Source: an uncultured Prevotellaceae bacterium
GTDB lineage: Bacteria > Bacteroidota > Bacteroidia > Bacteroidales > Muribaculaceae
Reading direction: 5' to 3'
DNA: 21,454 nucleotides
NCBI GenBank assembly: GCA_900541935.1
Contig: UQLZ01000041.1
Location: 1 to 21,454, forward strand
Shown one piece after another: positions 6,434-13,241 of this stretch. Both the position numbers and the translations under genes were made by a program. The stretch's first letter is position 1. Each line of letters begins with the position of its first letter. The notes beneath the pieces are model-generated. The model did not search any database and was not told where the DNA came from. It saw only the letters and a program-made list of their open reading frames with translations.

Positions 6434-7052
6434 AGCAGAAAAACGATACGAATACAGGGACTGTAAAGTCAATAAGGATTCCGTGAATAATTGCGAAAAC
6501 CATGTAATCCTTGCCACTGTATTGCATAATGATAGGGAAAGTAGTGTCTTCAGTAGTTGCTCCTCCGGCACATATAGGTGCGAGTTTTCCAAAATATTTG
6601 ACAAGTAGCGGGGTTCCGATAAGGGTAATAATCTCTCTCATAATGTTTGCAATAAGGGCTATTGTTCCTAATTCTGTAGCAAGTGCTATCCCCAGTTCTG
6701 CTTCTTTCAATTGGGTAATCAGAATCGAGGAAAGTGAATAATAACCAAATCCGCAACCAACAGCAAGGCATTCGGCAACGTCCCATTGCTTTAGAAAAAT
6801 AGCGGCAATAGCGGAAAAAGAGAGAGTTCCTATTATTGTTGCTGTTGGAATAAGTAATATCTTAGGAGAGAAAGACTTGAATATATTTTTCAGTTCTCTG
6901 TCGCAGCCTATTCCCATGCCAACAAGAAACATTAGAGCATATAGGGCGTACTCTTCAAATCCGCCTGATGTAAACTCTTCAGGGAGAATGTCAGAAACTC
7001 CAAGTATTGTGCCTAAAATAAAAACTCCGACTATTAAAATTGTACTTTTCAT
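6426..7052 (-). CDS. lysO: Lysine exporter LysO, C-terminal part
   Basis: 208 residues, strongly hydrophobic with multiple membrane segments. It corresponds to the C-terminal two thirds of LysO (YbjE, DUF340), the L-lysine exporter, which is a single protein of about 300 residues in E. coli. Family-like motifs are FLVGMGIGCDRELK (about 42-55), GCGFGYYSLSSILI (about 99-112) and CAGGATTEDTTFPI (about 161-174). The ATG overlaps the stop of the N-terminal ORF by 4 bp, giving translational coupling and matched production. The two ORFs total 297 residues, so nothing appears missing. Last gene of the leftward operon; its end overlaps the convergent HAD gene by 8 bp. Confidence 0.85.
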   Translation of the reverse strand: MKSTILIVGVFILGTILGVSDILPEEFTSGGFEEYALYALMFLVGMGIGCDRELKNIFKSFSPKILLIPTATIIGTLSFSAIAAIFLKQWDVAECLAVGCGFGYYSLSSILITQLKEAELGIALATELGTIALIANIMREIITLIGTPLLVKYFGKLAPICAGGATTEDTTFPIIMQYSGKDYMVFAIIHGILIDFTVPVFVSFFCSI

Positions 7053-7318
7053 TTTTTCTTAAAAAACAGTTTAGCAACAGCCCAAGCCGCAATAACGCTT
7101 CCAAAAGTGCTTAGAATTGCAAGTAAAAGAGCCTGACCACCAAGGTTTGCGAGGTTGTTTATAACGGTTTTGTTTCCTCCAACGGCAAGACCGAGCATAA
7201 AAATAAGTGTAATTATGGCGGTCATTATCATCTTGGAAATAAATTCCCTGATGCCATTTTTCCGTAGGGCGAATCCAAGAATGAACCCGCCAATCATAAA
7301 AGAATATACAGCCAGCAT
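7049..7318 (-). CDS. lysO: Lysine exporter LysO, N-terminal part
   Basis: 89 residues with about three membrane segments, matching the N-terminal third of the DUF340 lysine exporter: a glycine-rich first segment ending in LGFALRKNG, then LIFMLGLAVGGNK (about 38-50), and a final segment ending in a Lys-rich tail. It starts 3 bp after the nadE stop and ends in a 4-bp overlap with the C-terminal ORF. The split looks like a stable two-gene arrangement and not a fresh frameshift, because both ORFs have a proper start and stop and together equal the fused length. I believe this two-ORF form is usual in Bacteroidota. Confidence 0.83.
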   Translation of the reverse strand: MLAVYSFMIGGFILGFALRKNGIREFISKMIMTAIITLIFMLGLAVGGNKTVINNLANLGGQALLLAILSTFGSVIAAWAVAKLFFKKK

Positions 7319-7321
7319 GTT

Positions 7322-9241
7322 CTATAATTCGTTACATTCGTCTAACCATATTCTCGATGATGCGTCGCTTGGCATTCTCCAATCGCCTCTTGGAGAGAGC
7401 GATAGTCCAACCTTTGGTCCGTCTGGCAGACAAGAGCGTTTGAATTGCTGGTTAAAGAAGCGACGAACGAATGTTTTTAGCCAATGCTTGATAGTTTCCT
7501 CATCGAATTTGCTGCCAAAAGCGTGTTTTGCCAAGTAGTAAATCTTTTTTGGTGAGAATTGGTTTTCAACAAAATTATATAGAAAGAAGTCGTGCAGTTC
7601 GTAAGGACCTACGAGGTCTTCTGTTTTTTGCTTTATGTTTCCGTTGTTATCGGCAGGAATTAACTCCGGACTAATAGGGGTGTCAACAATGTCAAGCAAA
7701 GTTTCCTTTATTTCCTTGTTGGAATTGTTTTCGGCAATCCATTTGACAAGGTGTTTTACCAAAGTTTTTGGAATGCTTGCGTTAACGCCGTACATTGACA
7801 TGTGATCTCCATTATATGTCGCCCAACCTAATGCCAGTTCCGAAAGGTCACCAGTTCCGATAACCATGCCGCCAGTCTGGTTGGCAATATCCATAAGTAT
7901 TTGGGTGCGCTCTCTTGCTTGTGAGTTCTCGTAGGTAACATTATGGTTTTCAATATCGTGATTTATGTCTTTAAAGTGCTGAATGCAAGCGTCTTTGATA
8001 CTTATTTCACGAATTGTTATACCTAACTGTTCCATTAGTTTTATCGCGTTGGTATATGTTCTGTCTGTGGTTCCGAAGCCAGGCATGGTAACTCCAACGA
8101 TATTTTCTCTTGGTATATCCAATTTATCAAAAGCATTGGCACAAATAAGTAAGGCAAGAGTAGAGTCAAGACCTCCTGAAATACCTATTGTGACGGTTTT
8201 GCAATGAGTATGAACAAGTCGCTTAGCCAGTCCTGCAGTCTGAATAGAGATGGCTTCGTTACACCTGTCATTCAGTTCGGAGTCTTTTGGAACAAAAGGA
8301 TAATCGACAATAGGGTATATAAGGTCGCTATATTCCCTTGTTGTTGGTATAGCATTAATCAATAAAGGTTCATAACCTTCTATCATTTTGCTTTCTGTGA
8401 AAGTTGTGTTGATTCTTCGGCAAGAGCGTATTCTTTCAATGTCGATATCACTTATTACCAACTGACTCTTATATGAGAATCTTTTGCTTTTTGCAAGTAT
8501 TTTGCCCATCTCGCAGACAAAGGAGTTACCCGTAAAAACAAGGTCAGACGAAGATTCCCCGAATCCGCTTGAGGTGAAGACATATCCGCATAATGATTTT
8601 GCTGATTGTATTTTAATAAGAGATTTCAAATATTCGTATTTTCCGACGCCTTCGTCGTCTGCAGACATGTTAAAAATAAGATCTGCACCATTTAGAGCGT
8701 GGCGAGTGCTTGGTGAAATTGGAGCCCAAAGGTCTTCGCAAATTTCAACTGCAAATTTTGCTCGTCCAGTATTTATTATGATGTCGCTTCTAAGATTGGC
8801 TTTTTGTCCGCATAGGATTGTTTCTTTTTCATTGATTTGCAGAGCCGAGGCAAACCAGCGCTTTTCTTGAAATTCTTTGTAATTTGGCAGATAAGTCTTT
8901 GGAACAATGCCAAGGATATTTCCTTTCTGGAAAATTACTGCTGTGTTTATAATTGAACCAGAAATTTCGACAGGCATACCAACGATTGATATGATGTCAA
9001 GTTTTGCGGTTGCTTCAATGAGTTTCTTGAGTTCATCTTCGGCACTTGCCAACAGGCTTGCATTTGCGAAAAGGTCACCGCAAGTATATCCTGTTATAGA
9101 AAGTTCAGGAAAGGTAATTATTTCAACATTTTTGCTTTCTGCTTCATTGATTATTTCTGCAATAATCTCGCAGTTACGCTTGCAGTCTGCAACTTCCACA
9201 TTAGGGATAGCCGCAGCCACTCTAACAAATCCGTAGTCCAT
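7322..9241 (-). CDS. nadE: Glutamine-dependent NAD(+) synthetase
   Basis: 639 residues from ATG 9241. An in-frame TTG at 9247 would add two residues but overlaps the upstream stop and is less likely. The enzyme makes NAD from deamido-NAD, ATP and glutamine. The N-terminal nitrilase-type glutaminase domain (about 1-270) shows FPELSITGYTCGDL with the catalytic Glu, a Lys in the VPKTYLPNYKEF segment and the nucleophile Cys in VEICEDLWAP. The C-terminal synthetase domain has the ATP loop GISGGLDSTLA and GTGDLSELALGWATYNGDH. The length is typical of the two-domain form. It starts 2 bp after the glycosyltransferase stop and is followed 3 bp later by lysO, so all share one transcript. Why these functions are grouped is not apparent. 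Confidence 0.95.
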   Translation of the reverse strand: MDYGFVRVAAAIPNVEVADCKRNCEIIAEIINEAESKNVEIITFPELSITGYTCGDLFANASLLASAEDELKKLIEATAKLDIISIVGMPVEISGSIINTAVIFQKGNILGIVPKTYLPNYKEFQEKRWFASALQINEKETILCGQKANLRSDIIINTGRAKFAVEICEDLWAPISPSTRHALNGADLIFNMSADDEGVGKYEYLKSLIKIQSAKSLCGYVFTSSGFGESSSDLVFTGNSFVCEMGKILAKSKRFSYKSQLVISDIDIERIRSCRRINTTFTESKMIEGYEPLLINAIPTTREYSDLIYPIVDYPFVPKDSELNDRCNEAISIQTAGLAKRLVHTHCKTVTIGISGGLDSTLALLICANAFDKLDIPRENIVGVTMPGFGTTDRTYTNAIKLMEQLGITIREISIKDACIQHFKDINHDIENHNVTYENSQARERTQILMDIANQTGGMVIGTGDLSELALGWATYNGDHMSMYGVNASIPKTLVKHLVKWIAENNSNKEIKETLLDIVDTPISPELIPADNNGNIKQKTEDLVGPYELHDFFLYNFVENQFSPKKIYYLAKHAFGSKFDEETIKHWLKTFVRRFFNQQFKRSCLPDGPKVGLSLSPRGDWRMPSDASSRIWLDECNEL

Positions 9242-9243
9242 TG

Positions 9244-10212
9244 TCAATATTTTTTTTCGTCCTTGTCGATAATAGTCTTTTCGATAAAGAAACGCGGACG
9301 GTCTTTTACTTCAACATAAATTTTTCCAATATATTCACCTATGATACCGAGGGAAATCAGCACTAAAGAGCCAATAAACCAAAGGGAAAGCATTAGGGAA
9401 GTCCACCCAGGAACAGCATCTCCTGCAAAATAAGAAAGCAGAGCATAGAGCGATGCTGAAATTGTAGCAATAAACATGATTATTCCAACAGAAAAAATCA
9501 GTCGGATAGGGCGTATGGAGAACGATGTAATTCCGTCAACGGCAAAACTGAGCATCTTTTTTAGCGGATACTTCGATTCCCCCGCCATTCTTGCGTGACG
9601 GCTGTAGTAAACGATGTCGGTCTTATATCCAATAGTAGGAACTATACCGCGAATAAAGAGGTTCCTTTCTCTGAAAGACAACAGTTTTTCTGCGGCGCGC
9701 TTGCTCATCAGTCGGTAGTCGGCGTGGTTGTAGATTGTCTTTGCTCCAAGACCATTCATTAACTTATAGAACATCAGAGCCGAGTTCTTTTTAAAGAAAG
9801 TATCCGTCTTTCGTGAGTCGCGAACGCCATAAACGATGTCAGCGCCGTCAAGATATTTTTGCACCATATCTTTGATAACGTCTATATCGTCCTGTAAGTC
9901 AGCGTCGATAGAGATGGTAACGTCGCAATTTTCAACTGCGACAGTCAATCCCGCCATAAGCGCATTCTGGTGGCCAACATTCCCGGCAAGTTTAATGCCA
10001 CTTACCCTGCTGTTTGATTTAGCAAGGGTTTCAATAAGATTCCATGTGGAATCCTTGCTCCCATCATCAACGCAAAACATCTTACTATTTTCAGCAATCA
10101 TACCAGCATCTATCATACCGTTGATAACTGCAGACAGTTGCTTTGCTGTCTCCTGTAGCACTTCCTGCTCGTTATAGCAGGGAATTACAAGACCTAATAT
10201 CGGTTTACTCAT
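9244..10212 (-). CDS. Family 2 glycosyltransferase, polyprenyl-phosphate type
   Basis: 322 residues. The GT-A fold domain opens with LVIPCYNEQEVL, then VDDGSKD (48-54), the metal-binding DADLQ (103-107), ADYRLMS (164-170) and FIRGI (186-190), then GESKYPLKKM (211-220). Two membrane segments at about 237-260 and 273-296 complete the DPM1/GtrB/ArnC-like layout. Such enzymes transfer a sugar from a nucleotide sugar to undecaprenyl phosphate at the inner membrane, for later decoration of lipid A, O-antigen or other surface glycans; donor and acceptor cannot be read from the sequence. First gene of a four-gene leftward operon. Its promoter -7 box at 10237-10244 lies at the end of an intergenic repeat. 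Confidence 0.88.
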   Translation of the reverse strand: MSKPILGLVIPCYNEQEVLQETAKQLSAVINGMIDAGMIAENSKMFCVDDGSKDSTWNLIETLAKSNSRVSGIKLAGNVGHQNALMAGLTVAVENCDVTISIDADLQDDIDVIKDMVQKYLDGADIVYGVRDSRKTDTFFKKNSALMFYKLMNGLGAKTIYNHADYRLMSKRAAEKLLSFRERNLFIRGIVPTIGYKTDIVYYSRHARMAGESKYPLKKMLSFAVDGITSFSIRPIRLIFSVGIIMFIATISASLYALLSYFAGDAVPGWTSLMLSLWFIGSLVLISLGIIGEYIGKIYVEVKDRPRFFIEKTIIDKDEKKY

Positions 10213-10236
10213 ATTGTTATTACATCTGCTTTAGTA

Positions 10237-10244
10237 CAAAGGTA
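10237..10244 (-). promoter_or_regulatory. -7 box for the glycosyltransferase-nadE-lysO operon
   Basis: The reverse complement is TACCTTTG, a perfect TAnnTTTG. A start near 10230 would give a leader of about 18 nt. The box forms the end of the adjoining repeat. The only TTG upstream is 24 nt away, in the hairpin arm. Confidence 0.65.
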
Positions 10245-10288
10245 ATACAAACCGAGCGGAGAAAAAAGCAAGTTTACTTGATTTTTTG
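10237..10288 (-). repeat. Single intergenic hairpin repeat at an operon promoter
   Basis: Read leftward it runs GCAAAAAATCAAGTAAACTTG, then a T run, CTCCGCTCGG, TTTGTATTACCTTTG, almost base for base as in the last unit of the window (21403-21454). The hairpin arms are CAAGT (10269-10273) and ACTTG (10276-10280), extended by A6 and T6 across one mismatch. It fills part of the 156-bp gap between two leftward genes; the remainder of that gap shows no gene. Confidence 0.75.
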
Positions 10289-10368
10289 CGAAACCATTTA
10301 AATGTGTGTGATTTTTTATGTTTGTATATTGTTGGATATTAATTGCTTGCTATGGCGAAATGCAAATT

Positions 10369-11634
10369 TTAGTATGTCAATCGCAGTCCAACAAGGAGTT
10401 GAAATTCAGTGCTGTGCTTTCTTATGTTTAGTTCTTTTGCAGTGTCAAAAAAGCGTGTTGCTTTTGGTTCTGCAAAAATACCGATATGGTCGGTAGCGTT
10501 GAATTGTAGCCCTAAACCTGCGTTTAATGAGAATTGCCAAGGGTGCTCAGGCAGGTTGCGTTTGCCTGTATTTGCATGCTTTCTTCCACTCTGAGCAAAG
10601 CGTTTTATATTTCCTGTAACGCATTTGTCAACGCTGGCACCAGCAAGCGCATACATTGTAAAGAAACGAGAGTCAACGAAAGTGAATGAAGCGCCGACGG
10701 GTATGCCTATTAAAACGAGTTTCTGGGTTGATGAGTAATAGGAATTGTTAGAACCAGAATGCCATGAAGCACCAAGGTGTGAGAACTGAATACCCGCATC
10801 AATGGCCCAATGGTTATTGAAGTGGTATCTGAACATCGCCGCATATGTAAGAGGAATGTCGTATTCAATTTCAGTTTTAGTTTCTTCTTCAATATTGTTA
10901 GCAACAACAGATGAATACACATAATTGAAATGCCCCATTTTTTGGTCCGGTCTTGAACTGTATTTGTTGACTGCATACGCATTATTGATAGGGGCAAAAC
11001 CGTTTGCAGAAGAGTTCCTGTTCCCGAATCCATTGTTTACAGCCATAGCAATGCTCCATCTCCGGTCATTGTTGTTGGCGGCAGGCAGTGATATATCTTT
11101 ACCGTTTGCATGATTTTCAGTCATTTTTGCGGCTTCATTAAATTCTTTTATTGCTTTTAGGCGGGAATTGTTACCATTATTAGCAGATTTGTCATTATCA
11201 GCAATTGCAGAGTGAATGTTTGCAGTTGCCGGTTTGTCACTTATAGAGTCAGGATTGTAAGTTGAAACAACTGGTATATTTGCTTGCTTTTCATTTGTAA
11301 TGTTTTGAGCAAGGTTTTCTTTTACTTCTTGAGTCTCAATGACAATATCTTTATTTTCAGATTGTTTTTTTGCTTCATCAATGATGTTGGTATTTGCAGA
11401 AGAAATTAGGTGCTTTTGAGGATTGTTGGTGTTCGCAAATCTAACAGTGATGATAATAGCGGCAATGGCTGCTATTGAAGCAATAGCGGCGGCTGTACGT
11501 TTTAGGTATAGCGTAACAGGTGACTTTTTTGGCAAGTCCCTTTCTATGCTGCTCCAAAGGTCTTTTGGAACGGGAGACTCATAATTGTCAACTCTTTCTT
11601 TTATTATTTTAAGCCAATCCTCGTTATTACTCAT
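10369..11634 (-). CDS. Single-pass membrane protein with C-terminal beta-barrel-like domain, ECF partner
   Basis: 421 residues. Residues 1-46 form a cytoplasmic segment with the pattern EDWLKIIKERVDNYESPVP and LWSSIERDL, typical of Bacteroidales anti-sigma-like proteins encoded beside ECF sigma factors. A membrane helix spans about 47-65 (Ala/Ile rich). Residues 66-190 are a low-complexity Asn/Lys/Ala-rich linker. Residues about 190-421 have alternating strands with aromatic ends, closing in FQLLVGLRLTY, as in small outer-membrane beta-barrel domains. It starts 4 bp after the sigma factor stop. I infer a membrane-bound regulator of that sigma factor, perhaps sensing envelope state. Binding to the sigma factor is not shown by any specific motif. 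Confidence 0.7.
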   Translation of the reverse strand: MSNNEDWLKIIKERVDNYESPVPKDLWSSIERDLPKKSPVTLYLKRTAAAIASIAAIAAIIITVRFANTNNPQKHLISSANTNIIDEAKKQSENKDIVIETQEVKENLAQNITNEKQANIPVVSTYNPDSISDKPATANIHSAIADNDKSANNGNNSRLKAIKEFNEAAKMTENHANGKDISLPAANNNDRRWSIAMAVNNGFGNRNSSANGFAPINNAYAVNKYSSRPDQKMGHFNYVYSSVVANNIEEETKTEIEYDIPLTYAAMFRYHFNNHWAIDAGIQFSHLGASWHSGSNNSYYSSTQKLVLIGIPVGASFTFVDSRFFTMYALAGASVDKCVTGNIKRFAQSGRKHANTGKRNLPEHPWQFSLNAGLGLQFNATDHIGIFAEPKATRFFDTAKELNIRKHSTEFQLLVGLRLTY

Positions 11635-11638
11635 AATT

Positions 11639-12175
11639 TTAAAATTTCAAATAGTCTTTAAGTTTTTTAGCCAAAAGGCTTTTTGCCCTGAAAAATTGAG
11701 AAGATGAAGATTTTTCATTAATGCCCAATTTCTCTGCAATTTCTTTGTGGGTCAACCCTTCAAAGATGAATAGGTTTAGAACTGTTCGATACCCCGTAGG
11801 CAATTCTCCAATCAGTTTCAGTAAAACTTCAGGAGGTATTTGCTCTGCGTTTTCTTCATTGTCTTCTATCGTTTCTCCAATGGTTTCTATGGGAATATTA
11901 TCTACTTTTGCATTTTTACGGATAAAGTCAAGGCATTTGTTTACCATAACCTTTTTAGCCCAAGCGATAAGCGAACCTTCTTCTCGATACACAAATTTGC
12001 TTGCAGAGTTGAATATCTGAATGTAAGTATCGTGAAGAATATCCTCTGCTAATTCCCTGTCGTTGAGATACCGGCATCCTATAGTCAGGAGTTTTCCACT
12101 TGTAAGAGTGTAAAATTCCTTGCGGCATTTGTTGTCGCCTGCTTGTAATCCCTCGCATATCTCAAGTTCAGTCAT
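11639..12175 (-). CDS. ECF-type RNA polymerase sigma factor
   Basis: 178 residues. Region 2 spans about 20-90 and includes YLNDRELAEDILHDTYIQIF (core binding and -10 recognition) and a WAKKVMVNKCLDFIRK helix. Region 4 spans about 125-178, with LPTGYRTVLNLFIFEGL and the helix-turn-helix THKEIAEKLGINEKSSSS followed by RAKSLLAKKL. There is no region 1.1 or 3, so it belongs to the extracytoplasmic-function group. It is followed 4 bp later by the membrane/beta-barrel gene, presumably its regulator, and is divergent from a NigD-like lipoprotein gene. A -7 box at 12202-12209 suggests housekeeping transcription. Confidence 0.92.
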   Translation of the reverse strand: MTELEICEGLQAGDNKCRKEFYTLTSGKLLTIGCRYLNDRELAEDILHDTYIQIFNSASKFVYREEGSLIAWAKKVMVNKCLDFIRKNAKVDNIPIETIGETIEDNEENAEQIPPEVLLKLIGELPTGYRTVLNLFIFEGLTHKEIAEKLGINEKSSSSQFFRAKSLLAKKLKDYLKF

Positions 12176-12201
12176 ATTCTGTTTGTAAAACTCATTTGTT
12201 G

Positions 12202-12209
12202 CAAAAATA
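12202..12209 (-). promoter_or_regulatory. -7 box of the ECF sigma factor gene
   Basis: The reverse complement is TATTTTTG, a perfect TAnnTTTG, about 27 bp before the ATG. No good TTTG is seen at the expected distance upstream. Confidence 0.5.
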
Positions 12210-12312
12210 CTGCATTATATGCAATTAAATTTTTTTTAACAAGAAAAAAATAGAAAAGTGTGCAGTATTCGTATTAATTTCGTGTTATAAAAATAAACTA
12301 ATTGATTGTATT

Positions 12313-13050
12313 ATGAAGAAAATAGCAAACATTAAATTATTACCGGTTGTGGCTGCATTGTTTCTAACCGTTTCGTGTGATGATAACGATGGCAATGTAA
12401 CGTATATGTCGGCTTTAGGGGAGTTTGAAAAAGTTAGTCCAACAGAGTATTATATAGATACTGATAAGGATAATAAGTTCCATGTTCTTAATGCTTTGGA
12501 AATGGTTAAGGCGGGAATTAAAGAGGATGATAGAATTTTGGCATACTTTTATGCAGAAGAAGGAAAAACCTCATCTAACAATAAGTATAATGCAGATGTT
12601 ACAGTTACAGAATGCGTAACCATCCCAGTTAAGAAACCGGTTCTTCTAACAGAAGAAAACAAAGATAAATTGGGTAATGACAGGGTAAGTGTTATAGGTT
12701 TCTGGTTTGGAAAGGAATATTTGAATTTCCAATATCGTTTTGCAGCATCTGGTTCTATTAAGCATGAACTAAACCTGGTTGATGTTCCTAATCCAGAAGT
12801 AAACAAACCTGGTTACAAGTATCTTGAAATCCGTCACAATGCAAACAAGGATTCAGGTCAGCAATATTACAGTGGCATTGTGTCTTTTGATTTGTCTGAT
12901 TTTAGAGAGGCCAATCCAGATTTGACAGGCATCGTTGTTGGCGTTACATACGGAGAAGGAGAAACTAAACTTTTTGAATTAAAGTTTGATCAGAAAGAAG
13001 AACCAAAATTTAAGGTAGGAACCCTTCAAGCAAATAGGCTAACGGAATAA
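12313..13050 (+). CDS. NigD-like lipoprotein
   Basis: 245 residues. Lipoprotein signal 1-21 with LTVSC, lipidated C22, followed at once by DDND, an acidic stretch that resembles the surface-export signal of Bacteroidota lipoproteins. The mature part matches the NigD-like pattern of a small N-terminal domain and a C-terminal beta domain: YIDTDKDNKFHVLNA (about 48-62), a DDRILAYF strand (about 72-79), EYLNFQYRFAA (about 135-145), KHELNLVDVP and YLEIRHNANKD (about 170-180). The role of the family is unknown; the name comes from a gene near a bacteriocin cluster. Divergent from the ECF sigma gene across a 137-bp gap, so it may belong to that regulon. It ends at a good terminator. Confidence 0.82.
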   Translation: MKKIANIKLLPVVAALFLTVSCDDNDGNVTYMSALGEFEKVSPTEYYIDTDKDNKFHVLNALEMVKAGIKEDDRILAYFYAEEGKTSSNNKYNADVTVTECVTIPVKKPVLLTEENKDKLGNDRVSVIGFWFGKEYLNFQYRFAASGSIKHELNLVDVPNPEVNKPGYKYLEIRHNANKDSGQQYYSGIVSFDLSDFREANPDLTGIVVGVTYGEGETKLFELKFDQKEEPKFKVGTLQANRLTE

Positions 13051-13073
13051 CGATAGGAGTAATATGAGATGTC

Positions 13074-13110
13074 AAGGAGGGCTTGCATGTGCAGGCCCTC
13101 TTTCTATTTG
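13074..13110 (+). terminator. Rho-independent terminator after the NigD-like gene
   Basis: Stem AAGGAGGGCTTGC (13074-13086) pairs with GCAGGCCCTCTTT (13091-13103), with two G-U pairs and loop ATGT, followed by a T-rich run CTATTTG. GC-rich, 24 bp after the stop. Confidence 0.85.
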
Positions 13111-13184
13111 GAATAAAAGCCTTATTTGTGCGTCTTTTGGTTTATTAAATGCTCGTTGTTTCTGTATTTTAATTTATTTTTTTG

Positions 13185-13192
13185 TACATTTG
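13185..13192 (+). promoter_or_regulatory. -7 box of speA-truA
   Basis: TACATTTG is a perfect TAnnTTTG, preceded 20 nt upstream by TTTCTG. The predicted leader is about 43 nt, AT-rich, with no visible structure. Confidence 0.6.
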
Positions 13193-13241
13193 CGAAAAAT
13201 ATATAGATTGTTTAATTTTTTTACAAAAATTATTCTGAGAA

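Noticed and set aside
9242..9247. TTG start for nadE
   Set aside because: The ATG two codons downstream avoids overlap with the upstream stop and gives the usual N-terminus.
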